From Chytridium lagenaria (lineage: Eukaryota > Chytridiomycota > Chytridiomycetes > Chytridiales > Chytridiaceae), in the NCBI GenBank assembly GCA_025449115.1, contig JAHLKC010000159.1, forward strand, positions 20,587-84,586: a stretch of DNA of 64,000 nt, in the 5' to 3' direction. Shown here piece after piece: positions 10,302-21,602 of the stretch; within the stretch, counting starts at the first letter, position 1, and every line of letters begins with the position of its first letter. A program made the translations under genes and the position numbers. The notes beneath the pieces are model-generated. The model saw only the letters and a program-made list of their open reading frames with translations, was not told where the DNA came from and did no database searches.

Positions 10302-12889
10302 TACTAAATAAAAAAATAAATAATGCGCTAAACTCGTCTATCTATACCGTTATTATCGTTCCAGCCATCATAACCCATCACCACACTCTCGCGACTCAAT
10401 GTTAATTAAAGGGCTGTCGTAATATAACGATTGGACGGCTCTAATTATCTTTTCACTCATCATGGAGAAATATTCTGGATAATTATATCAGATAGCCGTT
10501 AACAGTGTTTATCACCTCCTTCAAACACGTATTTATCCAACGAATCGAACAAAAATTGATAGTTCAATTCCGCATCTACGGTAAGATCCCTTGAGAATCG
10601 TAGATATCTTGAATGGGTGATCCTCCCATGTAATTTACGTATAGAGTAGGTGCATTTGGTAAGGAACTAAAAAATATGGACTTAGAAAGGCAATGAAACC
10701 TCCAAAATATCTAAACCTTACATGAGTATGGTATTTGAAACTTGTAACTGGAAAAAGGTACTGAATGTCTTTTCGAAATCAACTCGTGAACTGTTATAGC
10801 ATTGCAGTGGTTGTGGACCCGGGGCGTTCTGTTCCCTTGTCACAAGTACGGTCGAGTCACAAGCATCGTTCTGGCGTCGTCCACAAGAGTTTCCGCAGAC
10901 GATGTTTCACTTTGAAAACTATTCCGCGACGCCGGCCGGTGTCCATCGACTTGTTACTGTGGTGCCGGCAAACAGGGTCCGGTCAACCCATAATTGAGAA
11001 TAGCACGGCCTAGAAGGTGTCACAAAAAATATATCTTTAAGGCACTTACGATGATGGCTCAACGCTCTTCTTCTGGAGGAGTTGCTAAAGAGACGGCGCC
11101 ATAACGCCTTAAAACTGTGTGATGTTGGTAAAGGCATGCCGAATGATGTTGGTTGGCCTCAAATGCTTTAAATTGGTTGAGAATACGGGACCCCAATGGT
11201 GAATTGAAGTTTGGGATTCACGTGTGTGATTGACAGATTGAATATTCGCCAGGCTGATTTTTATCTTAATTATTGCATTAATAAACGCAGCCGAAGAAGA
11301 AAAAAAGGAAACGCTCTAAAACGTAGATTAAACAAAAGAACTGAAAGTAAAGAAATGGGTTTGAGCTATGACAGATCTATTTAAGGAAACTCTTTTCAAG
11401 CATAATAACGCGAAAACATAACTTTTTCACTGAAAGCCAACACTACAAAGCCTGATGGGCATTACCATAACTTGGCACTCTAAGTCGGTTTGGCGAAAGA
11501 AATTGCGAGAATCCACCAAAGAAAAGACTCCACAATGTCCTCGTATACATACACATTGCGTAAAATATCCAATAGAATACATCAAGCTTTTCGCTTTAAA
11601 ATCGCGGAAACTGCATGGTAAGGTTTGGATAATCTCTTAATCAGGTCGAGGTTTGCCAGATTATTAAGTGAGATGGAAAAGGGCACGACTATATCATAAC
11701 GATATAGTCATCAAGAAAAAGTTAAGGAACCGCGTATAATACATATCAGTAACTTGAAATATTCTTGGACTACTATAAGATACCCCCAAGAGTAAAGTAA
11801 AGGCCCTGGATGAATTCCATCATGAAGAACCCTTTACGATAGAAACAGTTTATTACTGCAGGGTAGTTTCCTCGTCTTTCCTTTCTTTCTTCGTTCTCAC
11901 GCTGTCTCCTAATTCCTCCTTCTGCTTTAATCTTCCTACGTTGAACCCTGTTCCCGCCGTGTTCGTCTTTCGTTGATTCTCTCTCTATGTTTCTCCTCCT
12001 TTTCTCTCGCGCGTGCTTCGTTGGCGGGCTGGCACTTGTTGGATGCGGTCCCGTCCATGTCTGTCCTGGTTGTCACCGCAATTTTAAACCGTTCTCATTT
12101 TCGTGATTTTCCCTTTACGCTTCCCCTTCCTTATTCTCTTCTTAAGGTTTTTACCCCTGGACTCCTACGAGGAGGTGTGGGATTTGCGGTTCCGTCTTGC
12201 TCCGCACTCTCACTACACCTTGGTTCGACTTTTTTGCTGAATCGCCCGTTTCTTTTATCTCTTTGACCGCCTGTTTTCGTTCTTTTGATTCTGTTATCTT
12301 ACCCCCTTAAGTGTCACCGAATAAAGTAACCGTAACCCCCCCCCCAGGAGTAGTTCCCTACGCTATAAGTAATGAAATTGAGAATAAAAATCAAATTCTT
12401 ACCTAGAATATGCCTCTGACAGATGATGATAGATAACTATAAAATAAAATAAAAGAAATGAAAATAAAAGAAAATAAAATAAAACAAGGAGACAAGAAAG
12501 CCGGACGCCACCCACTGGAGGTCTAAAGAAAAAAAGCAGCCTATAAAAAAAGGTAGCTAATAATAGCAATGTGAAAGATCAACCAGATTCATGTATACAA
12601 AAAAGTTCGAAGAAGGATGTAGCGGACATGAGCCTTTCGTTTGTAATCCTCACAATCTCTTCTTCTTGCCTTCAACCCTTAGGTCTCCTCATAGGATTAA
12701 TTAGCCTCTTCTCCAAGCCCAGATGATCATGATCTCCTCAACAGGATGCATCTCCAGAATTCTTCTCTTGGAAAGAATCTCCTAGCGTTGAACTCCATCC
12801 GTCAGTTTTTGGGTCAAAGCAATAGACGCCAACTGCTGCTTCCCAAACAATTTTTTTTTTGTCCAGAACTCGAGGTGCCGTCGTCAAAC
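10302..12889. other. Long region without a convincing gene
   Basis: No frame here has both length and protein-like composition. Points of note: a pyrimidine-rich block at about 11870-12300 ending in an AATAAA (12321) and a run of ten C residues near 12340; and an A/G-rich block near 12430-12550. The pyrimidine-rich block with its AATAAA could be the 3' end of a transposon-like transcript, but I found no coding domain in it. The last part should contain the promoter of the FAX-like gene at 12890. Confidence 0.35.
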
Positions 12890-14141
12890 ATGGCCAACTC
12901 AACTGTCTCGCTTAACGAGGCCCTTTCTCGCATCACCGGGGTCTTTTCGCCCGCTCTAACAGTCATCAATCCTTACATAGCTGTCCTCTTCGATAAGTAC
13001 CCTCACGAGACATACCTTATTCTCACCCTCCTTGCAATCGGTGCACCACTGTTCATTGCACTGGCTATCCGACCTTTGTTGGATCGGGGGGTGAAGATGG
13101 GCAAAGTTACTCCAGAGGCTCATAGAGATATGATTGTGCTGCATATTTATGAGAAGCCGAGGAAGTTATCAGGGTTAGCGAATCTGGTAAGTAGAGTTAA
13201 CCTCTTCATCTTCGAATGTTTTGAAGGCCAGATCTTTTTTGAATTATAAAGATAGGCTCTTGACGGGAGACTACCTAGTAAATTTAAAACTATGCTTTCC
13301 ATTCTTTTGTTAATGTTTTTACTTATCTTCCCTTTTATATACAGTCCCCCGTATGTCTTAAGCTTGAAATGATTCTTCGAGTGTCCCAAACGCCCTACAT
13401 TCGCGTAACGAATACCGGAATGTCTTCCAAAGGATTGAAGCCTTATATCACTTATAATGGTGAAGAGGTTGCCGACCCCGACTTTTGTGTCCGCTGGCTT
13501 GAGGAGAAGATGGGAATCAGTCTTGATACCGGACTTGAGGCTAGTGAGCGTGGAGCTGTTGAGGCTTACAGAACTATGATTGAAGAAGGTTTAAACTGGC
13601 AGGTGAGTGTTATGCTTGCTTTAATATATCTTTCCGTGAAGGAAAAAGTACTGATTTTATGGTCAGATTCTCTACTGGATTTGGGCAATTCCCAGTTCTT
13701 GGCCTTGGGTCGTGAGCACTTTGTTTGACCGAGTCCCCTTCCCGATGAACTACGTCATTCCTTACATTGTCCGGAGCCGTATGCTTAAAGCCCTTTACGC
13801 CGAAGGCACTCCCGTCACTCCAAAGACGAATCCTCGAAATCATGGAAACCCGTCTCGAAGCTCTCTCCACTCTGCTCGCCTCCGACGACTACCTTATGGG
13901 CACACCAGAGCCAACCTCTCTTGACTGCGTTGCGTATGCCTTCCTTGCCAAAATTCTTCTTCAAGACCTTCCGGACAGCCTTCCAGCGCGTCTTGTGCTG
14001 AGGAAGCCGAACCTTGTGAGATTTGTGAGAAGGATGTCTGAGGCGTATTTCAGTGAGGTTGCTGGGGAAGTGGATTGGGATGCGATTGAGGAGGCCGCGG
14101 AGGATGAGGCGGACGAGGATTACATTGAGGAGGAAGATTGA
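12890..14141 (+). CDS. FAX/metaxin-like GST-fold membrane protein, copy A
   Basis: Protein of the failed-axon-connections/metaxin-like glutathione-transferase superfamily. Exon 1 (12890-13186) encodes a start MANSTVS, a transmembrane segment LILTLLAIGAPLFIALAIRP, and the beginning of the thioredoxin-like domain, MIVLHIYEKP. Exon 2 (13345-13602, 258 nt, phase 0) carries VCLKLEMILRVSQTPYIRV and GLKPYITYNGEEVADPDF, the typical GST-N core. Exon 3 from 13667 carries ILYWIW, then LEALSTLLASDDYLMGTPEP and TSLDCVAYAFLAKIL of the GST-C domain, a conserved KPNLVRFVRRM, and a strongly acidic tail to the stop at 14139-14141. One frame change lies near 13808-13816. A weaker in-frame ATG exists at 12746; I prefer 12890 for its context and match to copy B. 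Role inferred: membrane-anchored GST-like protein, possibly mitochondrial or ER; no catalytic activity is implied. Confidence 0.85.
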
Positions 14142-15780
14142 GGAGGATGATGAAGAGGGATGGATGAGGCCGATGCTATTGACGAGAGGAGGCTGATGAT
14201 GGGGAGAAGGGGACGCCGGGGAGGTTGAAGAGGGGTGCAAGCAAAGAGGGTTGATGATAAGAATTAGCGTAAATTCACTTTATCTTTAGCTGAGGGGTCG
14301 ATTAAGTCCAAGCATGGAGGACGATTCTCTTATCCCTTTTATTTTTATCGACCTATTCTTCTTCATTATATTTTCCGTTTTATTTTATGCGCGATGGTGG
14401 AACTTGTAGTGTACATAATTTATCTATCGACGGGAATGGGAGGGCGAAGGAAGTGGGGAGTGTAGTTTTTTTTTTTCTTTTCTTTACTTTTGTTCTTTAT
14501 TTTTTATTTTTGTTACAACATCTGTTTGGTTGCTGGCTGCCGCTCGACGTATAAGGGTTTCAATTAAAGTGTGGAGATGCATACAGAGACAGAAAGCCGG
14601 GAAAAGAGGCACACTCCCATTTATATCAGTAAGAAAGTGATTACGTAATGAAAGAGCGTCCTCTAAAGCGATAATTTGAAATGCGCAAACTCAAAGGATA
14701 TAAAAGGAGGACTGGTATAGCATAATAAGATAAAAAGTAATTTGTGAACAGCTATCAACGTAAGATATTCACTGTTACCACAAGTAATGTATGCATTCAT
14801 CACGTTTAGTTTTGTTTGAAAACTGCAGTCAGTATGTTCTAAGCGATTATGAATTGGGTTGTTTTAATTAGGGACCAGTGACGTACTTGGTAACTCGAGG
14901 TGTACATAAATCGCTTGAAATACATTTATTATATTATTACAAGTTATTATATAAGATGGCATAGGTTTTTTCTAGTGTACAATATATTGACGCTCAAGCT
15001 ACTCTGGTTGATTACGCTTATATGATCCTATACTTCGTTGGCGTCGTCACTTTAAGAAACTACGTACCTGAAAGATTGACCCAACTGAAAATGAATAAAA
15101 TATTTATCATGCTGACCATTAACAGAAGTTATGGGAAAGTTCACTATGTCGACGCGCCAGCGCCACCTCCTCAGTTGCTAGTGACGTCCGTTACCTTTTC
15201 CTGTTTATTAACATTTTCCAACAAGACCGGCCATGTCGTCTACGGCATGCACCTGGAATATCTGCAGGTACAGAATTTCGAACATCGACGCCGTCTTATC
15301 GCCACTTAATTGTGTGGCCCCCTCTACGTAGTTACGGAAATATTAATAGCATTAGCTAAAGATGACCCGCCAGCAGCCAATACCTGCAACGTATTAACAG
15401 CACGAGGAGCGGCTTCGCAACTCCTGCGAAGTAGATTGCAGCGAAACTATGTTCTAAGTCTATCAATCGTTTATTCCTGTAGCATCTATACTCAAAGTAC
15501 ATATCGGGTAACAATAAAATCGAGAAGATAAAAGAATATTTTTATAAAGTTGAAAAGGTACAATAAACCGTATACGCAAAATGTCCACTGAGAATGTATA
15601 CTAAAAAGATAAATCAGAATTATAATATTGGAACGTACTGAACAGGTACACCGCAAAAGCCACAGTAAAAAGGTACACTTAATGCGGAATATTGAAAGGA
15701 AAAGAAGCAAGATTTGTACGAAATAGAATTGATAAAAAGGCATAATGAGAAATGCAAAATGAAACGAAACGTATATCCAA
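14142..15780. other. No gene seen
   Basis: AT-rich sequence with T runs (near 14466-14476). A 95-residue frame at about 15022-15309 starts at an ATG but has no motif and no intron support. The downstream end abuts the 3' end of the minus-strand secreted-protein gene. I see no RNA gene. Confidence 0.35.
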
Positions 15781-17507
15781 TTAAGGCGTGGGAGGAGCGG
15801 GAGCCGCAGGCGCAGCGGCGGGAGGTTTCTTTCTAAACGCGTTCCTCATTTAACCATTGTTCCAAATTCTTAAAGTTGTTCAAGCCTCTCCCAGCATCTA
15901 TAGTAGCAGCGATAATTGATCCACCCCCACCCGGCAGCCGTTGGCAGCAGCTCCTTCAGTGAGAGCAGCAGCAATACCTCCACCGTTTGAAGCAACTGTT
16001 CCCGCCAATCCAGCGGCATCAGTTCTTCCCCCTTTTCTTCTGCCTGATGCGCAGCGTAGGCATTTGCCGCAATTGAGGCAACACCTCCAGCAATCGAACC
16101 AGCAGGTCCAAGAGCACCAAGAGCACCAGAAGCATGGCCCACACCATTAGCGATTCGTTGAGACGACAAAATTCTCTTGTGCCAAGGTCCACGGTCTTTA
16201 GGTGTTCCTCCAACCTTTCTAATCGCCTTTTGACTCTGTTGCGGTGGACTTTTTTTGCGATAGATGCAGTTACGGCAGCGGCTCCCGAGACACCCAACCC
16301 GATAGCCCCAGGAATGACTTGACCGAAAGCCATGGAGATTCCACCAGCGTGTCCTGCAACCTTCGAGACAGTTCCAGCAATCTTTGCCAATTTCTGCGTC
16401 TTGCTCTTTTTCCTGCCCCATGAGAGATACGGTAGCGACCTTCTTAACAGCGCCCCGCAATTTCGCCTTCTTTCCTGCCCTTTTCAATACATCCTTGGAC
16501 TTTGCGAGACCGTGGCGATTGCGTTTCGTTGTCTTCTTGAATCTTTGCCGGACACCCGCCTTCTTGAAATTCTTTGCTGCAATGACGGCCTTGCCGGCTT
16601 TCTTCCAGGCTCCCTTGACTCTCTTTGCAGAAGCTGGGGCACCGGCCTTCTTGAATTTTCCAGCTCCCTTTACCGCATTTCCGGCCTTCTTCCAAGCTGC
16701 CTTTGCTTTTCCAGCCGCTCCAGCCTTCTTGAATTTACCAGCTGCACGTACTGCGTTCCCAGCTTTTTTGAATGCAGCCTTTGCCTTTCCTGCCGCACCA
16801 GCCTTCTTCATTTTACCGGCTGCACGTACTGCGTTCCCAGCTTTTTTGAATGCAGCCTTTGCCTTTCCTGCCGAACCAGCCTTATTCATTTTACCGGCAG
16901 CACGAACAGCGTTTCCGCTTTCTTGAACGCAGCCTTTCCTTTATTAGGGGCGGCAGAGGGCTTAGCGGAAGGGCGACCTGCACTTCTGGCGGGCCGGCAC
17001 GCTTGGCCGTGGTTTTTCCTGCACGGGCACGACGTACGAGTCTTGGGGTGAGCTCGTCAGCATCAATCTCTTTCACGTCAAGTTCAGCACTAGCAACTTC
17101 GTCGGTTTCAAGGTTATCGGATGCGGCTTGGCCGGCGTCGAGATTCTCAGCACTAGTATTGTCAGAGGCGAGATCAGCGAGTTCACTATATCGACTGCGT
17201 CGGTATCAAGACCCTCGATAGCAAGATCTTCCGAGACGGCCTCATTTGCATCAACTTTTCGTTATCAAGGGCGTTTGCAACAACCTCGTCGGCGTCAGCT
17301 TCATTAGATTCGACCTCTGAAACATCCACCATGTCGGCATTGGAAGATCATTGACTTGCTGGAGCGAATCTTGGGAAGACATGAGGGCAGCAGGATCAGA
17401 ACGGATAGCGAGGTTGAGGGATGATTCATCGATTCCTGGCATAGGAGCTGCGGACACGGGGTGAGAGCCCATAGGGCAGTAGCGAGCAGGAGGCCTCCAA
17501 TCCTCAT
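15781..17507 (-). CDS. Secreted protein: acidic pro-region, Kex2-type sites, Lys/Ala repeats, Gly/Ala hydrophobic tail
   Basis: Unrecognised family with a striking layout. The ATG at 17505-17507 begins a signal peptide, MRIGGLLLATALWALTP, followed after a frame change by an Ala-rich probable cleavage region. About 100 residues of acidic pro-region follow (for example NEADADEVVANALDNEK and ELDVKEIDADELTP). Then comes an abrupt switch at RLVRRARAGKTTAKRAG, with RR and KR sites of Kex2 type. The mature part is very basic: a 26-residue Lys/Ala unit (core FKKAGNAVRAAGK) repeated about four times. A hydrophobic Gly/Ala-rich segment (VIPGAIGLGVSGAAAVTASI) near 16300 and a further Gly/Ala region (GGVASIAANAYAAHQAEEKG) follow, then a Pro/Ala tail with stop at 15781-15783. 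At least five frame changes are needed, none inside the repeat array. Inference: a secreted cationic precursor, perhaps membrane-active or nucleic-acid-binding. No known toxin or antimicrobial family is matched. Confidence 0.6.
16576..16974 (-). repeat. 78-bp tandem repeat array in the secreted-protein gene
   Basis: Units start at about 16663, 16741, 16819 and 16897 with an exact 78-bp period, encoding 26 residues each; one unit toward 16576 is longer by 9 bp. The two central units are nearly identical in DNA, which suggests recent duplication or gene conversion. All lengths are multiples of three, so the frame is kept across the array. Confidence 0.85.
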
Positions 17508-18539
17508 GATGGAGAGAGTGGAGGTGAGAGATGGGAAGGGAGGTGAGAAGGGCGGTGATGAAAGGACTCGAGCTACTATGAGGAGATTTGAGGGAATTCA
17601 GAGCACCAGTCACGCGTAATTCTTATGTATAACGTTCGTGTCATCCAAGCAAGCGGCGTTGAGAGACACGTTGAATGTGTCTCTTGGATGCCAGCGGCGA
17701 GGAATGTCACATTGCCGATTTCGGCCTTGTTCTAAAAGATTTCTTTAACTTTTTATAAGCATGTATCACTTGCTCCGGAATGCACTTCACTGGGGTAAGC
17801 GCGCATGGCCTTGCGCGGAAGCGCAGTCTTTTTGTTCCGTCTGATTCTGCTCATGCGCCGAGGAGTAAAGATATCTATTGAATTTTGTAGATGTGTAAAT
17901 ACATACTTTTAGTTCATAATATGAGCTTTAGACGGCGTCAACGTCAACGATAATGGGGCAGGTGAAGGATAAAGGCGGGTTGGTGGAGGATATGAAAAAA
18001 GAGATGGGATGAAGTACGGTTAACTCGTTATTGCATTAGGTATCTTGATCGGGTATATATTCCGGTGTCAAGTCCCATTATCACAAATAAATATTATGTG
18101 CGTGTTATTAACTTATTACAGCAAAGGCCCATTCTATGTATTGAGGAGGTGCATAGTAATGGATTACTTCATTTCTCTGGCATATCTTGAATATCTCGTC
18201 AGAACTTAATCGCAAAGAACTGAAATTTCTCGATATTCTCATTCCCGTCCATAATTATTCTTCCACATTTTTTGTCACAAAGTAAAAACCAGCGAAATGG
18301 GCGTCCTAACATAAGTTAGAAGGACTTGCATGGTGCGCGGGCTGAGGCATAATATAAGACATGAGTTTCCTCCAGTTTGAACTTCAGAGGAAACCGTTAA
18401 AGCGCTAAGCAAAGCCGTTTCTATATTAGCACTGCATCTGCGCTCACTACCAATAATATGACAAAATGATAACAGCATAGTTACATAGGTAGTGTGGTCA
18501 TTATCACCTGTTTTTATGTAAATATGTAATCAACTAAAC
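17508..18539. other. Upstream region of the secreted-protein gene
   Basis: It should hold the promoter of the minus-strand gene starting at 17507. I see no TATA box in a convincing position and no coding exon. The distal part is AT-rich. Confidence 0.35.
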
Positions 18540-18790
18540 AATCAGTCGTCATCGCTTTCTGGAGACATCGGCTACAGGGTCAAGTCAGCGTCAAGGTTGT
18601 CTATGCCGGTACAAATTCATCAGGCTCGCTGGTGTCAAGTACACCCGAAATAAAAAAAAACAACTGTATCTTCGGAAACAGCCTCGTCGATGTCAACTGC
18701 AACATCTAGAGATTGTAATGAGATTGAAAGTTGACCGAGCTTGAAGAGAATAACTTACGGGCAACCTCGTCAATCTGCTCCTAAGCTAGT
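18540..18790 (-). pseudogene. Degenerate acidic segment resembling the pro-region of the secreted protein
   Basis: On the minus strand, short acidic blocks appear in shifting frames: an exon-like end QIDEVAR, then after a possible intron DVAVDIDEAVSEDT, LDTSEPDEFV and DNLDADLTL. EAVSED is identical to a block in the pro-region of the gene at 15781-17507, and the spacing of acidic blocks is similar. There is no signal peptide and no basic repeat region. It is probably a truncated or decayed copy; the similarity is short and could be compositional. Confidence 0.3.
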
Positions 18791-19141
18791 AATCTGGGGA
18801 TTGGCACCTTGTGGCTTGAAGAGCTTTTCGCACTCCAGCCATTTGGTATGATATGTGAAGAATATTCGAAGGTCATGAGAGCATAAAGACACGTTTGAAT
18901 GCTGCTAATCCATGAGAAGGACGGTAGTTGTTGCTGTTAACCACAGGTTTACCAACTGCAAAGAAATTGTTTTCAGCAGTTCCTCCCTTCCAGAATAGAG
19001 AAAATCTACCTATCCACTTGATCCATATTGCTGGAAGCTCAGCTCCAACCTTGAAAAGACTGTGACTAAACTTATATGTCATAATACCCATCCATTATTA
19101 TAGTGAATGTCATAACCTAACCAAAAGTCCAGCATTACAAC
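18791..19141. other. No gene seen
   Basis: Short AT-rich interval before the plus-strand gene starting at 19142. A 72-residue minus-strand frame (to about 19091) has no motif or support. Confidence 0.3.
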
Positions 19142-20580
19142 ATGATGTCCGCCTCAACCATCTCTCAAAGATTGTCCACCGAGCTCTCCCAAATCCTCTG
19201 CGATCATCCTCGTTCCTGCCCCCAATCCCACTTCCCTATTTCGTCGATTTCGGATGTCAATCTCACACCCTGTTTTTGTCATCTTTTTGGAAAACTCTAC
19301 CATGCTCTCAGATGGGCTGTAGTGTCATGGCTGGGGCGTTGTGGTTCTGGAATCGAGGTTTTCGAGTAGAGGGTACCTTTGTGGCTAAACTTAGTTTAGA
19401 TTATAATGAAGCTTCAAACGAACCGTTGGCCGAAGAGTTGGTGGAGGACGTTCAGTCAGGCCAAGAGGAACCCAGTGAAATTGATGAAGATGGGTTGAGG
19501 CACGCGCAGACTTTTGTGCAGTTCGGTGGGAATAGATGGCCAGAAAGCCGCTTTTAAGGAAGCGCCTTTGTGTATACAGAGTGAGATTCTGGGAACGGGT
19601 GAATGTGGACCTCATGCCACTTGTTGGAAAAAACCGACAAGAAATCCCGAATTACAAGGTTTGAACGGCCAAAGATGGCAAGAAGCTGTATTGAATACAT
19701 ATCATGAAACTGGTGAATTGATTATGGAATCTGTTGAAAGTGACTGCACGAAAAAGAATTTTGACGAAGGTACCGCCAACGCATATTTAATTCTTCTAAT
19801 ATTTATAGCTTCGGCATCTTTTGCAGATTTGAGGAGCCCGATTGCTACTGTTGTAGAACGGCTTAGTGTCAAATCAAGCATATCTTGTGCGGGAGATGTC
19901 ACGCCAAAACCTCGCGACTTCACATTTCTTCACAGCGTATCTCCTAATTTAAACACGGGGTCAATCACCAATACTACAGCTAATGAGAAAATACATTATG
20001 GAAGCAAAGAAACCCTCAATTAACTTCAGAAATGCAAAAATTGAGCATCAAACAGTTACTTTGTGTATCTCGTTTACCCCAAAACGTTATCGCGGCGCAA
20101 AGTTATCGACGAACGCAAGGAGAAGTTTCGCAACTAACATCACTGCTGCGCAAGAATGCGAAACGCCTACCCCTCGTTCCCGTCGTGAATGCTGTATCAG
20201 CAACCTCACTTCATAAAGTCTGCCATACCGTCATCTGTTCCGTTTACCTGCGCCCGCAAGAATTTATCGATGACAGTAAGCTCTAAAACATTGTAAAGAT
20301 TAATAGATTTTAAGCATCGGCGTCCCTTGCGGAATTACGAAGTTCAGTTGCAACGGTCATTGAAACTTATAGTGACCCTTCTGTAAATCATGACGGAGAC
20401 GAGACGCCTAAACCTCGGACCCTCGTAACCCGTCGATTGGAATCGCTTAACGAACTTCGCGATTCTCAGGCGACTGTGGCCGGTCATACGTCAAGTGCTG
20501 ACCTCTGTCCTTCCAGAAAAGATTCAGTTGTAAAAATCGACCCCTGTATCGATATTGTCGCCGCTGTGCAGAGGTGCGTT
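19142..20580 (+). CDS. Hypothetical protein with degenerate internal repeats
   Basis: Unrecognised plus-strand gene. The ATG at 19142 gives MMSASTISQRLSTELSQILC; frames then shift through an acidic stretch, PLAELVEDVQ-like near 19430 (AEELVEDVQSGQEEPSEIDE). Two later exons share a module: SASFADLRSPIATVVERLSV with GDVTPKPR (exon from about 19809), and a counterpart from about 20315 that also has Ala-Ser-Leu, AELRSSVATVIE-type residues and GDETPKPRTL. A third, weaker ETPTPRSRR lies near 20160. Each module seems to start after an intron acceptor, so exon duplication is plausible. Function unknown. The frame changes and the uncertain junction with the next gene limit confidence. Confidence 0.4.
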
Positions 20581-20637
20581 TAAATTATATAATCGTAAAA
20601 GGTTAATCAAATGTTAAGTCTAACTCGGGTCGAGGAA

Positions 20638-21456
20638 ATGCGCTTATGGAAGTACATTGACCGCATCATCCTTCAAATGCCTTCTATTGTTGTCCCACTT
20701 CCCAAAAATCTCATCAACGGTCTCGCGGGTTCCGTGGCTTCTTTCCGGAGCTCTCATCAAAACGGTACGTAACCCCAGTAGTTTTACAATGAATTGAATT
20801 CGTTCAGGCTTTTCCATCAAACGAGCACCATTGCTGTTACCAACAAACATTAGAGAGATGTCTTTCATGGAATTTCTTCACTATGGAGATCGCCTTAAAG
20901 TCGCTCTTATCTCTGATGATGTTGGCGAGTACATCGGTGCATTAATAGAACACGACGACTTTCTCCCCATTTCTCTAACAGCTGCCGTCATCTCGCTTTA
21001 CAATACGGGACATCGTAGGCATTTCTTGTAATATTCACTATTAAACATTTTCTAGAACAAAGTCATCAACCATTCGCACAAACCACCACCCAATTCTTCC
21101 ATTTCCCCTCAAAGCACCTCCCAATCCTCCACGCTCTCCTCTCCACAAACCCCGACCGTGTAAAAGCCCTTATCAGCGTCTCTGCACATATTCGCCTTAT
21201 TAGTTCGACACTCTCTGCGAGCGAATACCGAAATCAGGGTGCGGTGAAAGCGATTCGGCGAATGGCGAAAGCGATTTCGGAGTTTAATGAAGATCTTGAT
21301 CATATGGAGTGCTGTGAACAAATCCTGGAGGACTTTTTGAGGAATGGCGTTGGACGACTTTTTGAAGAAATGACGGAATGGAAGAATGTTGTGAGGGAGG
21401 AGAGGGGGAGACGGTTTGCGATTAGGAAGTTTGAGCATGAGTTTGCGACGTTTTGA
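20638..21456 (+). CDS. Hypothetical 244-residue helical protein, three exons
   Basis: An intact gene can be read without any frame change: exon 1 20638-20764, exon 2 20808-21014, exon 3 21056-21456, with GT-AG introns of 43 and 41 nt that both split codons after the first base. The protein starts MRLWKYIDRIILQMPS and ends KFEHEFATF. It is mostly helical with HEAT/ARM-like helix pairs, for example FLHYGDRLKVALISDDVGEY, LPILHALLSTNPDRVKALIS and MAKAISEFNEDLDHMECCEQ. No family recognised. It ends 147 bp before the stop of the convergent FAX-like copy B. It shows that some genes in this window are free of indels. Confidence 0.7.
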
Positions 21457-21602
21457 AAGATTTCGATGTTAAGGTTGCGCTTTGCGTCGGCAAGTTAATT
21501 CTGGTTGGTTTGTAAATTATGTACTAGTTAAACAGGAGATACAAGGATGATATTATGGAGAAAATAGTCAACAACCCTCATTTTACTGAAAATTATGCGA
21601 GA

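Noticed and set aside
11973..12266. 97-residue hydrophobic plus-strand frame
   Set aside because: Composition follows the C/T-rich DNA; no motif, no intron or start context.
15022..15309. 95-residue plus-strand frame with ATG
   Set aside because: No motif, no flanking exons, and ordinary length for chance in AT-rich DNA.
16332..17051. Long plus-strand open frame (Cys/Phe/Leu-rich) over the Lys/Ala repeat region
   Set aside because: It is the antisense of the 78-bp array; Lys/Ala codons read backwards give Phe/Leu/Cys. The minus strand has a signal peptide and coherent domains.
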